From VBAS01 sp035318985 (GTDB lineage Bacteria > Bacteroidota > Bacteroidia > Chitinophagales > Chitinophagaceae), in the NCBI GenBank assembly GCA_035318985.1, contig DATHDP010000104.1, positions 1 to 64,000 of the forward strand: a stretch of 64,000 nucleotides of DNA. Reading direction: 5' to 3'. The notes below the pieces were generated by a model. It ran no database searches. It worked only from the letters and a program-made list of their open reading frames with translations, and had not been told where the DNA came from. Numbering within the stretch: position 1 is the first letter of the stretch; each line of letters starts with the position of its first letter. A program made the position numbers and the translations under genes. This document shows positions 44,401 to 53,849 of the stretch, in pieces.

Positions 44401-46540
44401 CGGAAACCCCTCAAAATGGAATGAGGCATCTTTTGTTTACTTAGCAAACAGTGATGTTGGATTTAATCAATCGCACTTTTATCAACATACAAGATCATTC
44501 TCAGAAAGAGTATTTATAGATTCCACTAACCGCACCTGGGAATACCATCCAGTATTAAATCAGTTGTTTATAAGATCAGGTATATATCCAATAAGTTCAC
44601 CAAACGCGGCTGATTTTTATATTAATGTTAACGGTAAAAATAGTGTTGGCCCCGGTTGCGTTTATGATGAATTAATCATTAATGTTTTTGATCCGATTTC
44701 GTTTCAGCCAATGGAAAACACTACAGGAACCTTATTTGGTAGCGGTAATTTTTGTGGTTTTTCATTTGCCAGGGGATTTAATTTTCTTTTTTCTCTCGGC
44801 GACACTGCTTCAAGAAGAAAAGCACGAGAGTTTCTCGAGAATATTGTACCAGAGGGGGCTTATGTTACCATTAGAAGTAATACCTCGCCTTATTACGACT
44901 GGGGACCTAATACCTATGCCTCAGTATGGAAAGCAGATACTGCCTATTATGGACCCGGAATTTCTTTATATCATACATTAAAAAACCAGGGCTTTACATC
45001 AATTGATCAGTATGATACTACGAACGCATTTGTATTTGTTTATAAAAAGAACAGTCTTGCTACATATACGCCTTCTATTAAATTCGCCGAGAATATTTAT
45101 GACCGTATTTTGTTGAGCGTAGCCTGCCCTACTCCAGATACTTTAGGTTATACAACTTCTCCGGTGTTTGGTGCGGCCAAACAATGGAAACAATTAAGAT
45201 GGAGTGGATCAACTGTTGATGTGTCAGCCGGCGACCAGCCAACTGTAGATATTATCGGAATAGACAATGCGGGCATAGAAACAACAATAATGAGTGGTTT
45301 AAATACGGGCCAGCAGGATGTTGATATTTCAACGATCAATGCTGCTCAATATCCATTTTTAAAATTGCGAATGAGGAATCTTGATTCGATCAACCTGACT
45401 CCTTACCAGCTACGATATTGGCGACTAACCTATGTACCGATACCGGAAGGAGCATTGACACCAAATGTATTCTTCCAGTTCAAGGACACACTTGATGCAG
45501 GAGAGCCCCTTGATTTTAAAGTCGCATTTAAAAATATAAGCGATGCAAATTTTGATAGCCTTAAAGTAAAATTGATCGTAACAGATAGGAATAATGTGCA
45601 AAATGTAATTTCGCCTTCGGCAAAATTCAAACCATTGATCAGCGGTGATACATTGCATGTAAGAAATCTTACAACAACATCAGGTTTAAGTGGCTTAAAT
45701 ACCTTCTTTCTTGATGTAAATCCTGATAATGATCAGCCGGAACAGTTCCATTTTAACAACTTTATGTACCGGACTTTCTATGTTAGGTCAGATAAAGTGA
45801 ATCCATTACTCGATGTAACTTTTGATGGCGTGCATATTCTTAACAGAGATATCGTGGCATCTAAACCTCATATTACGATTAAGCTTAAAGATGAAAATAA
45901 ATGGCTATTATTAAATGACACATCTGGTGCTCAAATACAAGTACATTATCCAAATGGCGTTACACGTTCTTACTTCTTTAATACAAGCGATACATTGAAA
46001 TTTACCCCTCCGGGTAATGCACCGAACGCCGATAATACAGCTACGATCGACTTCCTGCCTTACTTCCCGCTTGATGGAGATTATGAATTGACAGTATCTG
46101 GTAAAGACAGGAGCGGAAACACAGCAGGAAATGTCGAATATAAGGTCGGATTTCAGGTCATCAACAAACCAATGATCTCAAACATGCTGAATTATCCGAA
46201 TCCATTTACCACATCAACTGCATTTGTATTTACAATTACCGGAGCCGAAGTCCCGCAGAATATCAGGATACAGATCATGACTATCACAGGTAAGATCGTA
46301 AGAGAAATAACCAAAGACGAATTAGGGCCATTGCATATCGGTAGAAATATCACGGAGTTCAAATGGGATGGAACGGATCAATACGGGCAGAAACTTGCCA
46401 ATGGTATATACCTGTATCGTGTGATAACGAATCTCAATGGCAAATCGCTGGATAAATACAGAAGTACAGAAAAAGATAATGAAGACAATACAGACAAATA
46501 CTTTAATAAGGGGTACGGTAAAATGTATTTAATGAGATAA
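41447..46540 (+). CDS. porU2: Gingipain-type C25 protease, PorU2-like type IX secretion sortase
   Basis: A 1697-residue exported protein with a signal peptide (1-20). The N-terminal region is followed by a C25 peptidase domain (about 390-790) with probable catalytic His642 in TYFGHSSATV and Cys672 in AMGCLAGNFF, then LHGDPAIHPN. Next come CARDB/Ig-like parts (about 800-900 and 1320-1420), and a C-terminal FlgD-like/Por-tail segment with NYPNPFTTSTAFVFTITG and GTDQYGQKLANGIYLYRV. The size and architecture match the large PorU2 type, which is thought to process or attach type IX secretion cargo. It is coupled to the PorV-like gene upstream. Confidence 0.85.
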   Translation: MMKRIFLILLIAIPGLSATAQTFPYNNEWIDYSKTYYKFYVGKTGLYRISQTVLASKGIGSIPAEQFQLWRNGREIPIYTSVPSGPLGGSDFIEFWGERNDGLPDSTLYRDTSFILNNKYSLQTDTAAFFLTINPVGGNRRLLNTVNNVAGNILPPEPYFMFAEGKYFFDYINPGYYVDAGEYVHSSSYDKGEGFVCRDIYAGNSLNVGHKLYPYASGPDATFSINAAGNSINLRTFRVKLNADSIFGTQMDYLNQTKSSVSVPLAKLLNGFNTIEITNQSNGAYDRLVVAQYELTYPRIFNFGDTMNFQFDLPANPAGNYLEITNFNYGSTAPVLYDITNGKRYIGDISNPALLKFALDPSMVDRKFVLISLDPSNIATVGTIKQRIFINYNLAANQGDYLIISHPRLYSGPGGSNPVDDYRAYRSSSAGGAYNAKIYEIDELVDQFAFGIKKHPNSVRNFLRWARANFSTAPKFVFMIGHAVVYDQYRYAEILSNPDIERLNIVPTFGAPASDILLSADVRQQIPLTPIGRLSVIDGGEIATYLAKVKEYEAAQTVSSPLVQDIAWTKNVVHVSGGSEPELVAQLGGYMNKYKQIISDTLFGGNVTTFKKSSTETIQAITDQHIKDLFAEGLNQVTYFGHSSATVLDFNLDNPEQYNNPGKYPLFIAMGCLAGNFFNFNPARFYTKETLSERWLLTPNRGAIAFIASSHFGIPAYLDIYNTKTYTNEAKTMYGKTYGEILRQTVIDVFNEKSQLDFFARMHTEQNTLHGDPAIHPNNHLKPDYVIEDPMVKVSPSFISVADTVFKVDAKFLNQGRAVNKDIAILVERKTPTSGNFIPVLKDTIPGIRYADSISVILHINPTTEQGLNQIRVTIDADNAVDESWENNNTITKDVFIFEDDARPVYPLNYAIINKQNIKLYASTANPFSPSKQYRMEIDTTDFFNSSFKHTVNVTAIGGLLEFSPTITFTDSTVYYWRISPLDGAGNPSKWNEASFVYLANSDVGFNQSHFYQHTRSFSERVFIDSTNRTWEYHPVLNQLFIRSGIYPISSPNAADFYINVNGKNSVGPGCVYDELIINVFDPISFQPMENTTGTLFGSGNFCGFSFARGFNFLFSLGDTASRRKAREFLENIVPEGAYVTIRSNTSPYYDWGPNTYASVWKADTAYYGPGISLYHTLKNQGFTSIDQYDTTNAFVFVYKKNSLATYTPSIKFAENIYDRILLSVACPTPDTLGYTTSPVFGAAKQWKQLRWSGSTVDVSAGDQPTVDIIGIDNAGIETTIMSGLNTGQQDVDISTINAAQYPFLKLRMRNLDSINLTPYQLRYWRLTYVPIPEGALTPNVFFQFKDTLDAGEPLDFKVAFKNISDANFDSLKVKLIVTDRNNVQNVISPSAKFKPLISGDTLHVRNLTTTSGLSGLNTFFLDVNPDNDQPEQFHFNNFMYRTFYVRSDKVNPLLDVTFDGVHILNRDIVASKPHITIKLKDENKWLLLNDTSGAQIQVHYPNGVTRSYFFNTSDTLKFTPPGNAPNADNTATIDFLPYFPLDGDYELTVSGKDRSGNTAGNVEYKVGFQVINKPMISNMLNYPNPFTTSTAFVFTITGAEVPQNIRIQIMTITGKIVREITKDELGPLHIGRNITEFKWDGTDQYGQKLANGIYLYRVITNLNGKSLDKYRSTEKDNEDNTDKYFNKGYGKMYLMR

Positions 46541-46564
46541 AGCCAGAACTCAAAATTAAAAATT

Positions 46565-46597
46565 CAAAAGTTCCCGAATAATGCGGGAACTTTTTTG
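46565..46597 (+). terminator. Terminator of the PorV/PorU2 operon
   Basis: The 11-bp perfect stem aaaagttcccg / cgggaactttt (46565-46575 with 46583-46593), followed by Ts. Confidence 0.9.
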
Positions 46598-46634
46598 TTT
46601 CGTACTTCGTAAAGGCGGGAGTCTTATACTTTAA

Positions 46635-46642
46635 TACTTTTG
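46635..46642 (+). promoter_or_regulatory. Candidate -7 box of hscA
   Basis: TACTTTTG matches TAnnTTTG, 42 bases before ATG 46685. The -33 element is not clear. Confidence 0.35.
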
Positions 46643-46684
46643 CCAGCAATAGATTTTCGACTTTTAAATTTTGACTTTATTCAG

Positions 46685-48553
46685 ATGGGTAAAATAGCAA
46701 TCAATATAGCAACAGGCAGTTTACAACAACAGGAAATGATCGTGGGAATTGATCTTGGAACAACGAATAGCTTAGTCGCTATCATTCATCCTGAAAGCAG
46801 GAAGCCGCTTGTGCTTAAAGAACATGATGGCAATGCATTGGTGCCCTCGATCGTTCACTTTGATAATACCGCATCGATCACTGTTGGCGATGAAGCAAAA
46901 AATTATCTTATCTCTGAGCCGCAGAACACCATCTTCTCTGTAAAGAGATTGATGGGTAAATCTTATAATGACATTAAAGAAAGATCATCTTTTTTTTCTT
47001 ATAAAGTAATCGATGATAATACTGAGAGCTTAGTGAAAATACAAGTAGGGGAAAAGTTTTATTCACCTGTGGAATTATCTTCTTACATACTTATTGAATT
47101 AAAAAAAAGGGCCGAGCATATTTTAAAAACACCGGTAACAAAAGCCGTGATCACCGTGCCAGCTTATTTCAACGATGCGCAACGACAGGCAACAAGAGAT
47201 GCAGGTAAATTGGCTGGACTTGACGTATTAAGGATAGTGAATGAACCAACAGCAGCAAGTCTTGCTTATGGTTTAGGTATGAGAAATGACGAGACAAAAA
47301 CCGTTGCAGTCTATGATCTCGGCGGAGGAACTTTTGATATTTCTGTTTTGCGTATTAGCAATGGAATATTTGAAGTGTTATCAACAAACGGGGATACTTA
47401 TCTGGGGGGTGATGATTTTGACCATGCAATTGTAAAACATTGGATAAATCAAAAAGGAATAAAGGAAGAAGAATTAAATACACATAAAAGTCTTGCGCAG
47501 GAATTAAGATTGAAAGCAGAAGAAGCGAAGAAATATTTAAGCAGTAATGAAAATTTTAAAGGTGCAGCGGGAGGAGAGCAACTTGAATTAAATAAAGCTG
47601 AACTTCAAAAACTAATTCAGTCTTTGGTTAATAAAACTATTCAATGTTGCAAAAGCGCATTGGCTGATGCACAACTTTCGTCAGGTGATATTGATGAAGT
47701 GATAATGGTTGGTGGATCAACGAGAGTGCCAATAGTAAAGGCGTCAGTAAGTAAATTTTTTGGGAGAAAAGTTCATGATGAATTAAATCCAGATGAAGTA
47801 GTGGCGCTTGGTGCCGCTGTACAAGCTGATATTCTTGCAGGAAACAATAAAGATTTTTTATTGCTGGATATTACACCGCTATCATTGGGCATTGAAACAA
47901 TGGGAGGGTTGATGGATGTATTGATACCACGTAATTCAAAAATTCCTTCTAAAGCGGGCCGTCAATATACAACGCAAAAAGATGGTCAAAACGGAATGAG
48001 GATCTCTGTTTTCCAGGGCGAAAGGGATCTGGTACAAGATAACCGCAAACTGTCTGAATTTAATTTATCAGGAATTCCGGCTATGCCTGCAGGACTTGCC
48101 AAAGTGGAAGTATCTTTTTTGATCAATGCTGATGGAATATTAAATGTAAAAGCAAAAGAACTAAGAAGTAGTGTAGAACAAAGCATTGAAGTAAAACCAC
48201 AATACGGATTAACTGATGGTGAAGTTGAAAAAATGCTAATGGAATCTATTCAACATGCGAGTGAGGATGTAAAAACAAGAGCATTAGTTGAAGCTAAAAC
48301 TGAAGCGCAGCAGTTGATCGATACTACACAAAAATTTCTAAAAAAGAACGCTGAGTTTCTTTTACTTGAAGAAATTGCCAAAACCACAAAAGCAATTGAT
48401 GATCTCAGATCGGCGCTTAATTCAGAAAATAAGGACCTGATACATCAAAAGACAGAATCATTAAATGAGATCTCGCGACCTTATGCAGAAAGAGTGATGG
48501 ATATGGCGATCAGTAAAGCGATGAGTGGAAAAAGTATCAAAGACGCTATTTAG
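46685..48553 (+). CDS. hscA: HscA-type Hsp70 chaperone (Fe-S cluster assembly)
   Basis: A 622-residue Hsp70. The ATPase domain has VGIDLGTTNSLVAII, the AYFNDAQRQATRDAGKLAGLDVLRIVNEPTAASLAYG block and the phosphate loop VGGSTRVP. The substrate-binding domain has LLDITPLSLGIETMGG. The N-terminal leader (MGKIAINIATGSLQQQEM) and the lack of the long acidic DnaK tail point to HscA, which transfers clusters from IscU. The other isc genes are not in the window, so a second DnaK-like chaperone cannot be excluded. The 3' end overlaps the convergent membrane-protein gene by eight bases. Confidence 0.85.
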   Translation: MGKIAINIATGSLQQQEMIVGIDLGTTNSLVAIIHPESRKPLVLKEHDGNALVPSIVHFDNTASITVGDEAKNYLISEPQNTIFSVKRLMGKSYNDIKERSSFFSYKVIDDNTESLVKIQVGEKFYSPVELSSYILIELKKRAEHILKTPVTKAVITVPAYFNDAQRQATRDAGKLAGLDVLRIVNEPTAASLAYGLGMRNDETKTVAVYDLGGGTFDISVLRISNGIFEVLSTNGDTYLGGDDFDHAIVKHWINQKGIKEEELNTHKSLAQELRLKAEEAKKYLSSNENFKGAAGGEQLELNKAELQKLIQSLVNKTIQCCKSALADAQLSSGDIDEVIMVGGSTRVPIVKASVSKFFGRKVHDELNPDEVVALGAAVQADILAGNNKDFLLLDITPLSLGIETMGGLMDVLIPRNSKIPSKAGRQYTTQKDGQNGMRISVFQGERDLVQDNRKLSEFNLSGIPAMPAGLAKVEVSFLINADGILNVKAKELRSSVEQSIEVKPQYGLTDGEVEKMLMESIQHASEDVKTRALVEAKTEAQQLIDTTQKFLKKNAEFLLLEEIAKTTKAIDDLRSALNSENKDLIHQKTESLNEISRPYAERVMDMAISKAMSGKSIKDAI

Positions 48554-50228
48554 CTCTGAAGCCATCTTCTACTTTATTTCCTCGGGGGGAAAATTTTTCA
48601 CAACTAAGATCAGTGCAGGGAATCGGAGTAATGCCAAGTTCTTTATGTGCAGCAGGGGAATTGATTTTTATTCCATCACAATCGAAAATTTTATACTCAG
48701 TTTTTTTAATCCCCAAAGGAATTAATAATTGCTCTTTGCTGAAAAAAAATATAAATCGATATCCAGTGTATGCAAATATCGATCCTGTGGCAAGAAGCAA
48801 AATAGCGATCAATACATTTTTTCCAATGAGAATTTCTTTTTCTTTAAAAACCAGGTAAGAAACTACACCAATAAACCCAAGTATAAATCCAAAACCAAAT
48901 CTTGGATCAGGAGCATTTAAAAACCAGAAAATAATTCCAGAGAGCATTGTCAGTAATACTAATAGAGTAATGAAGTTGGATCGAATGACTTTCTTTATTG
49001 AGAATAATATTGCAATAAAAGATAATACAAAGAAGATCATGATGACTTTATCTGCAGTGGATCGATTTTGCCACCAGGTTGGCAGCCATTCTGCAGGATT
49101 CATTTTATTTACGGCACTAATTTCATCTGTTACTACTCCAGACTTCTTTGCATAAGCATTTATATAGTTTTTTTCATTTAGTGTAAGTTTTGAATCATAT
49201 TTCCAGTCTACATTGGCAACATTAATAGAAGTTGAGGGAAAAACTACATAACCTGAAGTAATAATATTTCTTGCAATAAAAGGCGTGAGTATTATTATCG
49301 ATATAAACAATATCCAATAAGACAATTTAATTTTTCTTTTAATCAGACTAAGGGAAGCTGCCACTACAGCAATTAAAAGCACCGGAGCAACTGATAGCTT
49401 GATCGTAACAGCAACAAGGCTTAAAAAAGCGACAAGTACCCAATCATTCGGTGCTACATGGTTTGTGTTTTTTTCCAGTAGAAAATAAATAATAGTCAAA
49501 ATGAAAAGTGTTGCAATAAAATCAGGACTTGCGGAAGTGGCAGTTAATCTTACTTGTGTATAACTCCAGGTGCTTATTATAAGTAACGCAATCCAAAATA
49601 GTCCAAAAAAATTTTTTCCCTCTTTAAGAAAATTATAATTGATCCGGTTGATCAAAAAAATAAAAAACCAAAATAGTACTGTTGAATTTAGAAGGGTGAT
49701 TCCTTCTTTGCCGGTAAAACTAAACCCAAATAGCGCACAATCAACAAACCAAAGCCCTTGATAACCAAGGCGAGCATGTAAATGAACCAAACCAGGGACC
49801 GCTTTATATTTTTCTATCCATTGTATTGTTTGTGCATGATAACCCAGCGTATCAGCATGAATGACCGTCCAGGTGCTCATCACTAAGACCAATAACAAAC
49901 AAGTTGATAATAGAATAATAGAAAAGAAATGCAGATCTTGTAATTCTTTTTTTAATGCAGCAAAAAATGCAGGTGAATCTTTCTTAAAAAACAAGACAAG
50001 GCAGGGAATGATAAATAAAAATTGTACCCACCATTCACCCAATGGAATGAATAATGAAAGAGTACCTCCAATAACTGTAATGGCAGAAAGACCGGCAATG
50101 CAAATTATGCTGAAATGCGGGAGCTGTAATTTATTCCTAGTTATTTTTTTGATGAAATGGAAAAAGAGAATGCCCCACATCCAGCTCAGAAATGAAATAT
50201 AGATCCATACAAGTAAAGTTGTTAGCAT
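48546..50228 (-). CDS. Polytopic membrane protein, GT-C-like (LIC_10190-type), copy A
   Basis: A 560-residue protein with about 12-14 hydrophobic spans. After the first spans a conserved extracytoplasmic stretch reads DTLGYHAQTIQWIEKYKAVPGLVHLHARLGYQG, shared with the paralog at 50981-52639. The last 45 residues form a polar tail with two Cys and the ending RGNKVEDGFRAK. The general pattern fits a GT-C-type glycosyltransferase, whose loops often carry acidic catalytic residues, but no activity is known. A GT2 gene lies 10 bases upstream on the same strand. Confidence 0.7.
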   Translation of the reverse strand: MLTTLLVWIYISFLSWMWGILFFHFIKKITRNKLQLPHFSIICIAGLSAITVIGGTLSLFIPLGEWWVQFLFIIPCLVLFFKKDSPAFFAALKKELQDLHFFSIILLSTCLLLVLVMSTWTVIHADTLGYHAQTIQWIEKYKAVPGLVHLHARLGYQGLWFVDCALFGFSFTGKEGITLLNSTVLFWFFIFLINRINYNFLKEGKNFFGLFWIALLIISTWSYTQVRLTATSASPDFIATLFILTIIYFLLEKNTNHVAPNDWVLVAFLSLVAVTIKLSVAPVLLIAVVAASLSLIKRKIKLSYWILFISIIILTPFIARNIITSGYVVFPSTSINVANVDWKYDSKLTLNEKNYINAYAKKSGVVTDEISAVNKMNPAEWLPTWWQNRSTADKVIMIFFVLSFIAILFSIKKVIRSNFITLLVLLTMLSGIIFWFLNAPDPRFGFGFILGFIGVVSYLVFKEKEILIGKNVLIAILLLATGSIFAYTGYRFIFFFSKEQLLIPLGIKKTEYKIFDCDGIKINSPAAHKELGITPIPCTDLSCEKFSPRGNKVEDGFRAK

Positions 50229-50238
50229 TTACACACTA

Positions 50239-50958
50239 TCATTTGCGTGAAAGGATATTATATTTCAAAATACACCAAATGGCATGAAGACCATCTGTCC
50301 ATTTTATTTTTTTTCCATCATCATATGTTCTTCCATAATAAGCAATACCAACCTCATAAAATCTTATGTTTTTGATGCGGCTCACTTTGGCTGTAACTTC
50401 TGGTTCAAAACCGAACCTGTTCTCTTTAAGCCGAATTTGTTTCAATACATCTGTCCTGAACATTTTATACCCGGTTTCCATATCCGTAAGATTTAAACCC
50501 GTGAAAAGGTTCGAAAGAAATGTCAGAAATTTATTACCGATCGTATGAAAGAAAAATAAAACTCTGTGTGGTCCGCTTCCCATAAATCTTGAACCATATA
50601 CTACATCTGCGTGGCCATCAATAATGGGATGTAATAATTTATTATAATCATTTGGATCGTATTCGAAATCTGCGTCTTGTATTATAATGATATCACCATT
50701 GGCTTTTTGTAAAGCAGCTTTCACTGCGGCACCCTTGCCTGAATTTATTTGCTGATGAATTGAGATAGCAGAAGGGTTTTTTTCGCAAAACTTATTTATT
50801 TCATTTGCTGAGTTATCAGTAGACCCGTCATTTACAATTATTATCTGTTTTTCAAGGTCATATTCAAGCTTTGTTTGCAAAACTTTTTCCATTACTGTTG
50901 AGATCAGTTTTTCTTCATTATAACAGGGTATGATAATGCTCAGTTTTTTCAAGGTCAT
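50239..50958 (-). CDS. Family 2 glycosyltransferase, polyprenyl-phosphate type
   Basis: A 239-residue GT2 enzyme similar to dolichyl/undecaprenyl-phosphate mannosyl- and glucosyltransferases. It has SIIIPCYNEEKLI, VNDGSTDNSANEI, IIIQDADFEYDPNDY with the DxD motif, and DMETGYKMFRTDVLKQI. No membrane domain follows, so it would act at the inner face of the membrane. It may charge undecaprenyl-phosphate with a sugar for the GT-C-like proteins encoded on either side. The sugar is unknown. Confidence 0.92.
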   Translation of the reverse strand: MTLKKLSIIIPCYNEEKLISTVMEKVLQTKLEYDLEKQIIIVNDGSTDNSANEINKFCEKNPSAISIHQQINSGKGAAVKAALQKANGDIIIIQDADFEYDPNDYNKLLHPIIDGHADVVYGSRFMGSGPHRVLFFFHTIGNKFLTFLSNLFTGLNLTDMETGYKMFRTDVLKQIRLKENRFGFEPEVTAKVSRIKNIRFYEVGIAYYGRTYDDGKKIKWTDGLHAIWCILKYNILSRK

Positions 50959-50980
50959 TAGAAATTAATGTGAAGATAGT

Positions 50981-52639
50981 CTAGTGACTCGATTTTTCTA
51001 AATGAAAACCACTTCGAATATTTTTCCCTCTTGGTTTTAGCCTGGGATGAATTTCATATAAACAAGGGAGTTCTGTTCCATAACAACGTATATTCCAGTT
51101 GTTGTTTATTAATTCGGGGATACGAAATGTAATTCCATCGATCACGAATTCTTTTACTGGTGGTTGTGGAAGTTGCAAAGGTGAGATCCAATTCCTGTAT
51201 TCTTTTTGTTTCAATGGTTTTGAAACCAGGTAATAACTTAATCCTGCGATCATAAGAATTATTAAAGCATTTAATAAAAACTTTATTGATCGGAAATCAT
51301 TTACAAAAGAACTTAAATGATATTCTAAAAGAACAGTTCCAAATATCAAAATGCCATAAACAAATCTTGGATCGGGAGCGATAATAAGCCAACTCATAAG
51401 CCAAAGTATCATTAACCCCGTAATAATTGATTTACTATAATCTTTTTTTTGAATACGCAATTTTATACCAGTGAACAATATTCCAGTAAAACCCACCAGC
51501 ACTAATATTTTATCAAAGGGAAAGAGATGTTGGAACCAGGCAGGTACCCAGCCAGAGCCTAGTGCTTTTGTTTGTTCGATATCAAAATAAGTTGTGCTGA
51601 CGCGATTATAATACTTAATGTATTCAAGAAGCCTTTCGGTAATTTGGAGATCAGGTTTCCAATCTACATTAATATCGAAAAAAGTCGCAGGATAAAATGG
51701 GTAACCCGCAATTATAATGCTTCGAATAAGAAAAGGAACAATAAGTAAAAGGCAATAAGCTATTGGTAAAAAAAGTTTCCTGGTTTGTTTTTGCTTTATA
51801 AATAAAATAAAAGCAAACAAACTTAAAAGTAGTAATGGATAGTTGATCAGTCGAACAGTGAGTAAATAAGCGGGCCAGATGATCCATTCTATCTTGGGAG
51901 AAGTTTTTTCACTAAAAAACACTTCTGTAAATAATAGTAAAACAATGGATGTAGTAATAAAATCATAATTGGTTGTGGCAGCATTTCCTTTTATGAATGC
52001 CCAAATTAACAGGCAAATAATGAAAACTAAAAGAATAGCAAAAGCAGCTTGCGCATTATTTTCTTTTTGAAACTGACTGATTTTTTCAATAAACCAATAA
52101 CATAACCATAATGATATAAGACTATTCAAAACCGTAAATCCGCCAGTGGTCTTTGAAGAAAAACTAAATAAAGCTACACTGCTAAACCATGAGGAATTAA
52201 ATCCAAATCTTTCATGAAGATTTACAAGTCCTGGAACCGAACCGTACTCCTGTATCCATTTTATCGATTGGATATGATAACTTTCTGTATCATCCATCAT
52301 TGTAGGTCCGGCATTGATAAGAAGTATCGTAATCCAAAAAATAAAAAACAGAATCAAGGATGCAGAAACTTTGATCTTAGGTACAAAAATTTTTGTGTTC
52401 TTTCGTTTGATGACGGATATTAAAATAAGCAGTCCTAATATCCCAAACCTGGTGTAAAAAGTAATTGGAAAAAACAAAACAATGATCTGGGTTAAAGATG
52501 TAAGAAGGATCAAACCGCTTACCAGGTAATAAATGATCGGCCTTGATTCATCTTTTGAGGGGAAGAATTTGTAAAAAAGAATTCCGCTCCAGAGACAGAT
52601 CAGTGTAATAATGATTTGGTAAAATAAAAGGGTTAACAT
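50981..52639 (-). CDS. Polytopic membrane protein, GT-C-like (LIC_10190-type), copy B
   Basis: A 552-residue paralog of the protein at 48546-50228, with the same layout: many spans, the extracytoplasmic stretch DTESYHIQSIKWIQEYGSVPGLVNLHERFG, and a polar tail with two Cys ending RGKNIRSGF. The two paralogs flank the GT2 gene with short gaps (10 and 22 bases), implying a single operon. Different acceptor or donor sugars for the two copies are possible but not shown. Confidence 0.7.
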   Translation of the reverse strand: MLTLLFYQIIITLICLWSGILFYKFFPSKDESRPIIYYLVSGLILLTSLTQIIVLFFPITFYTRFGILGLLILISVIKRKNTKIFVPKIKVSASLILFFIFWITILLINAGPTMMDDTESYHIQSIKWIQEYGSVPGLVNLHERFGFNSSWFSSVALFSFSSKTTGGFTVLNSLISLWLCYWFIEKISQFQKENNAQAAFAILLVFIICLLIWAFIKGNAATTNYDFITTSIVLLLFTEVFFSEKTSPKIEWIIWPAYLLTVRLINYPLLLLSLFAFILFIKQKQTRKLFLPIAYCLLLIVPFLIRSIIIAGYPFYPATFFDINVDWKPDLQITERLLEYIKYYNRVSTTYFDIEQTKALGSGWVPAWFQHLFPFDKILVLVGFTGILFTGIKLRIQKKDYSKSIITGLMILWLMSWLIIAPDPRFVYGILIFGTVLLEYHLSSFVNDFRSIKFLLNALIILMIAGLSYYLVSKPLKQKEYRNWISPLQLPQPPVKEFVIDGITFRIPELINNNWNIRCYGTELPCLYEIHPRLKPRGKNIRSGFHLEKSSH

Positions 52640-52727
52640 TTCAGTATTTAAATTTGACTTTCTTCTTCAATAAATGAGATCGGATGATAAATAGGATCTA
52701 TTCCATGCTTGTTACTCTAAAACAGGT

Positions 52728-53813
52728 TCAAAAATATTTTTTGAGTTTAAGAAAATGTTTTTCAAAAAGATGATAACTCAAAATGCTTACAAATAAACCA
52801 GCTAAGGTAGCCAGCAGAGATGAAAGAATTTTGAATAAAAGTTCATCTTTGGTGGCAATGCCAGCGATAAGTTTATCGGTATATGGTTTTGTCAAAAGAA
52901 ACACGGGCCAATGAAAAATGTAAAAACCAAAGGAATATTTTCCAAGTAAACGTAAAATAGGGTTTGTCAGAAAAAAAATTATGAAACGATTATCTTTCAT
53001 TACAGCTTCATAAACGGCGATAGCAAAAATGAGTGAGAAAGTAGTGAAACCTGCAATGGCCCAAACCGGAAAATCAGGGCTTTGATTTTTTTTCAATAAA
53101 TAAAAAAGATAACTTACTGAAGTTAGTGTTAAAATAAAAAAAGTAAAATACTTTCTTAATAGGTTTACATTGATTTTATAAATAGCAGCAAGCATTGAGC
53201 CAATGAGAATACCATCAATTCTCGTAAAAAGAAATGCCCTTTCGTAAGCTGGATAATAGTCCCTGTTTTCCCAAATATAAAATCGGGCCGCAATTACACT
53301 AGCTAAGATTAAAATGCAGAGAATAAGAATTCTTTTAGGTTTTTTTAATAACAATATTATTAACGGCCATAACAAATAATACTGCTCTTCAATAGCCAGT
53401 GACCAGTAATGATTCAACGCAATTCCACTCCCATCACTTTTGATTATAAGTGGCCAATTTTGTAAATATGTCCAGAACCACACCTGGTGCGCCTTGTAGT
53501 AAGACATCTCAAGTAGCGACGGATTGATTGCAGGAATAATGAATAAAAAAAGAATAAGAGAAAAATAGTACAAAGGAAAGATTCTTAAAACGCGGCGGGC
53601 ATAGAAGTTTCTAAAGTAATTCTCTGAACTAAGTGAATTTAAAAGAATATTAGTAATAAGAAAGCCCGAGAGAACAAAGAAAAGATCAACACCGAGCCAG
53701 CCATAATTGAAGTATTCAATAAAATTGAAGTTGTGATACAGAATCACAAGAATAATAGCAATCCCTCTCAATCCATCTAATGCAGGATAGTGAGTTTGGT
53801 CAGCAGTTGGCAG
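52728..53813 (-). CDS. Acyltransferase-3 family membrane O-acyltransferase
   Basis: A multi-span protein of the OafA/YrhL type that O-acylates surface glycans. Motifs: HYPALDGLRGIAI at the N-terminus, LYHNFNF with the family His, FFVLSGFLI, RRVLRIFPLYY and NHYWSLAIEEQYYLLWP. The first standard start codon (TTG 53769-53771) falls inside LDGLRG, which would cut off the conserved beginning. The frame is open further back to the riboflavin synthase stop. I place the start at CTG 53811-53813 as the best fit; ATT 53841-53843 is another option. About 361 residues. Confidence 0.85.
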   Translation of the reverse strand: MPTADQTHYPALDGLRGIAIILVILYHNFNFIEYFNYGWLGVDLFFVLSGFLITNILLNSLSSENYFRNFYARRVLRIFPLYYFSLILFLFIIPAINPSLLEMSYYKAHQVWFWTYLQNWPLIIKSDGSGIALNHYWSLAIEEQYYLLWPLIILLLKKPKRILILCILILASVIAARFYIWENRDYYPAYERAFLFTRIDGILIGSMLAAIYKINVNLLRKYFTFFILTLTSVSYLFYLLKKNQSPDFPVWAIAGFTTFSLIFAIAVYEAVMKDNRFIIFFLTNPILRLLGKYSFGFYIFHWPVFLLTKPYTDKLIAGIATKDELLFKILSSLLATLAGLFVSILSYHLFEKHFLKLKKYF

Positions 53814-53849
53814 TTTAACAGGTATTGAATCGGGGTTAGTAATAACTGT

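Noticed and set aside
49861..50202. 113-codon frame opposite the membrane protein copy A
   Set aside because: It is the mirror of a well-supported multi-span gene, and its Lys/Asn/Met-rich translation has no pattern.
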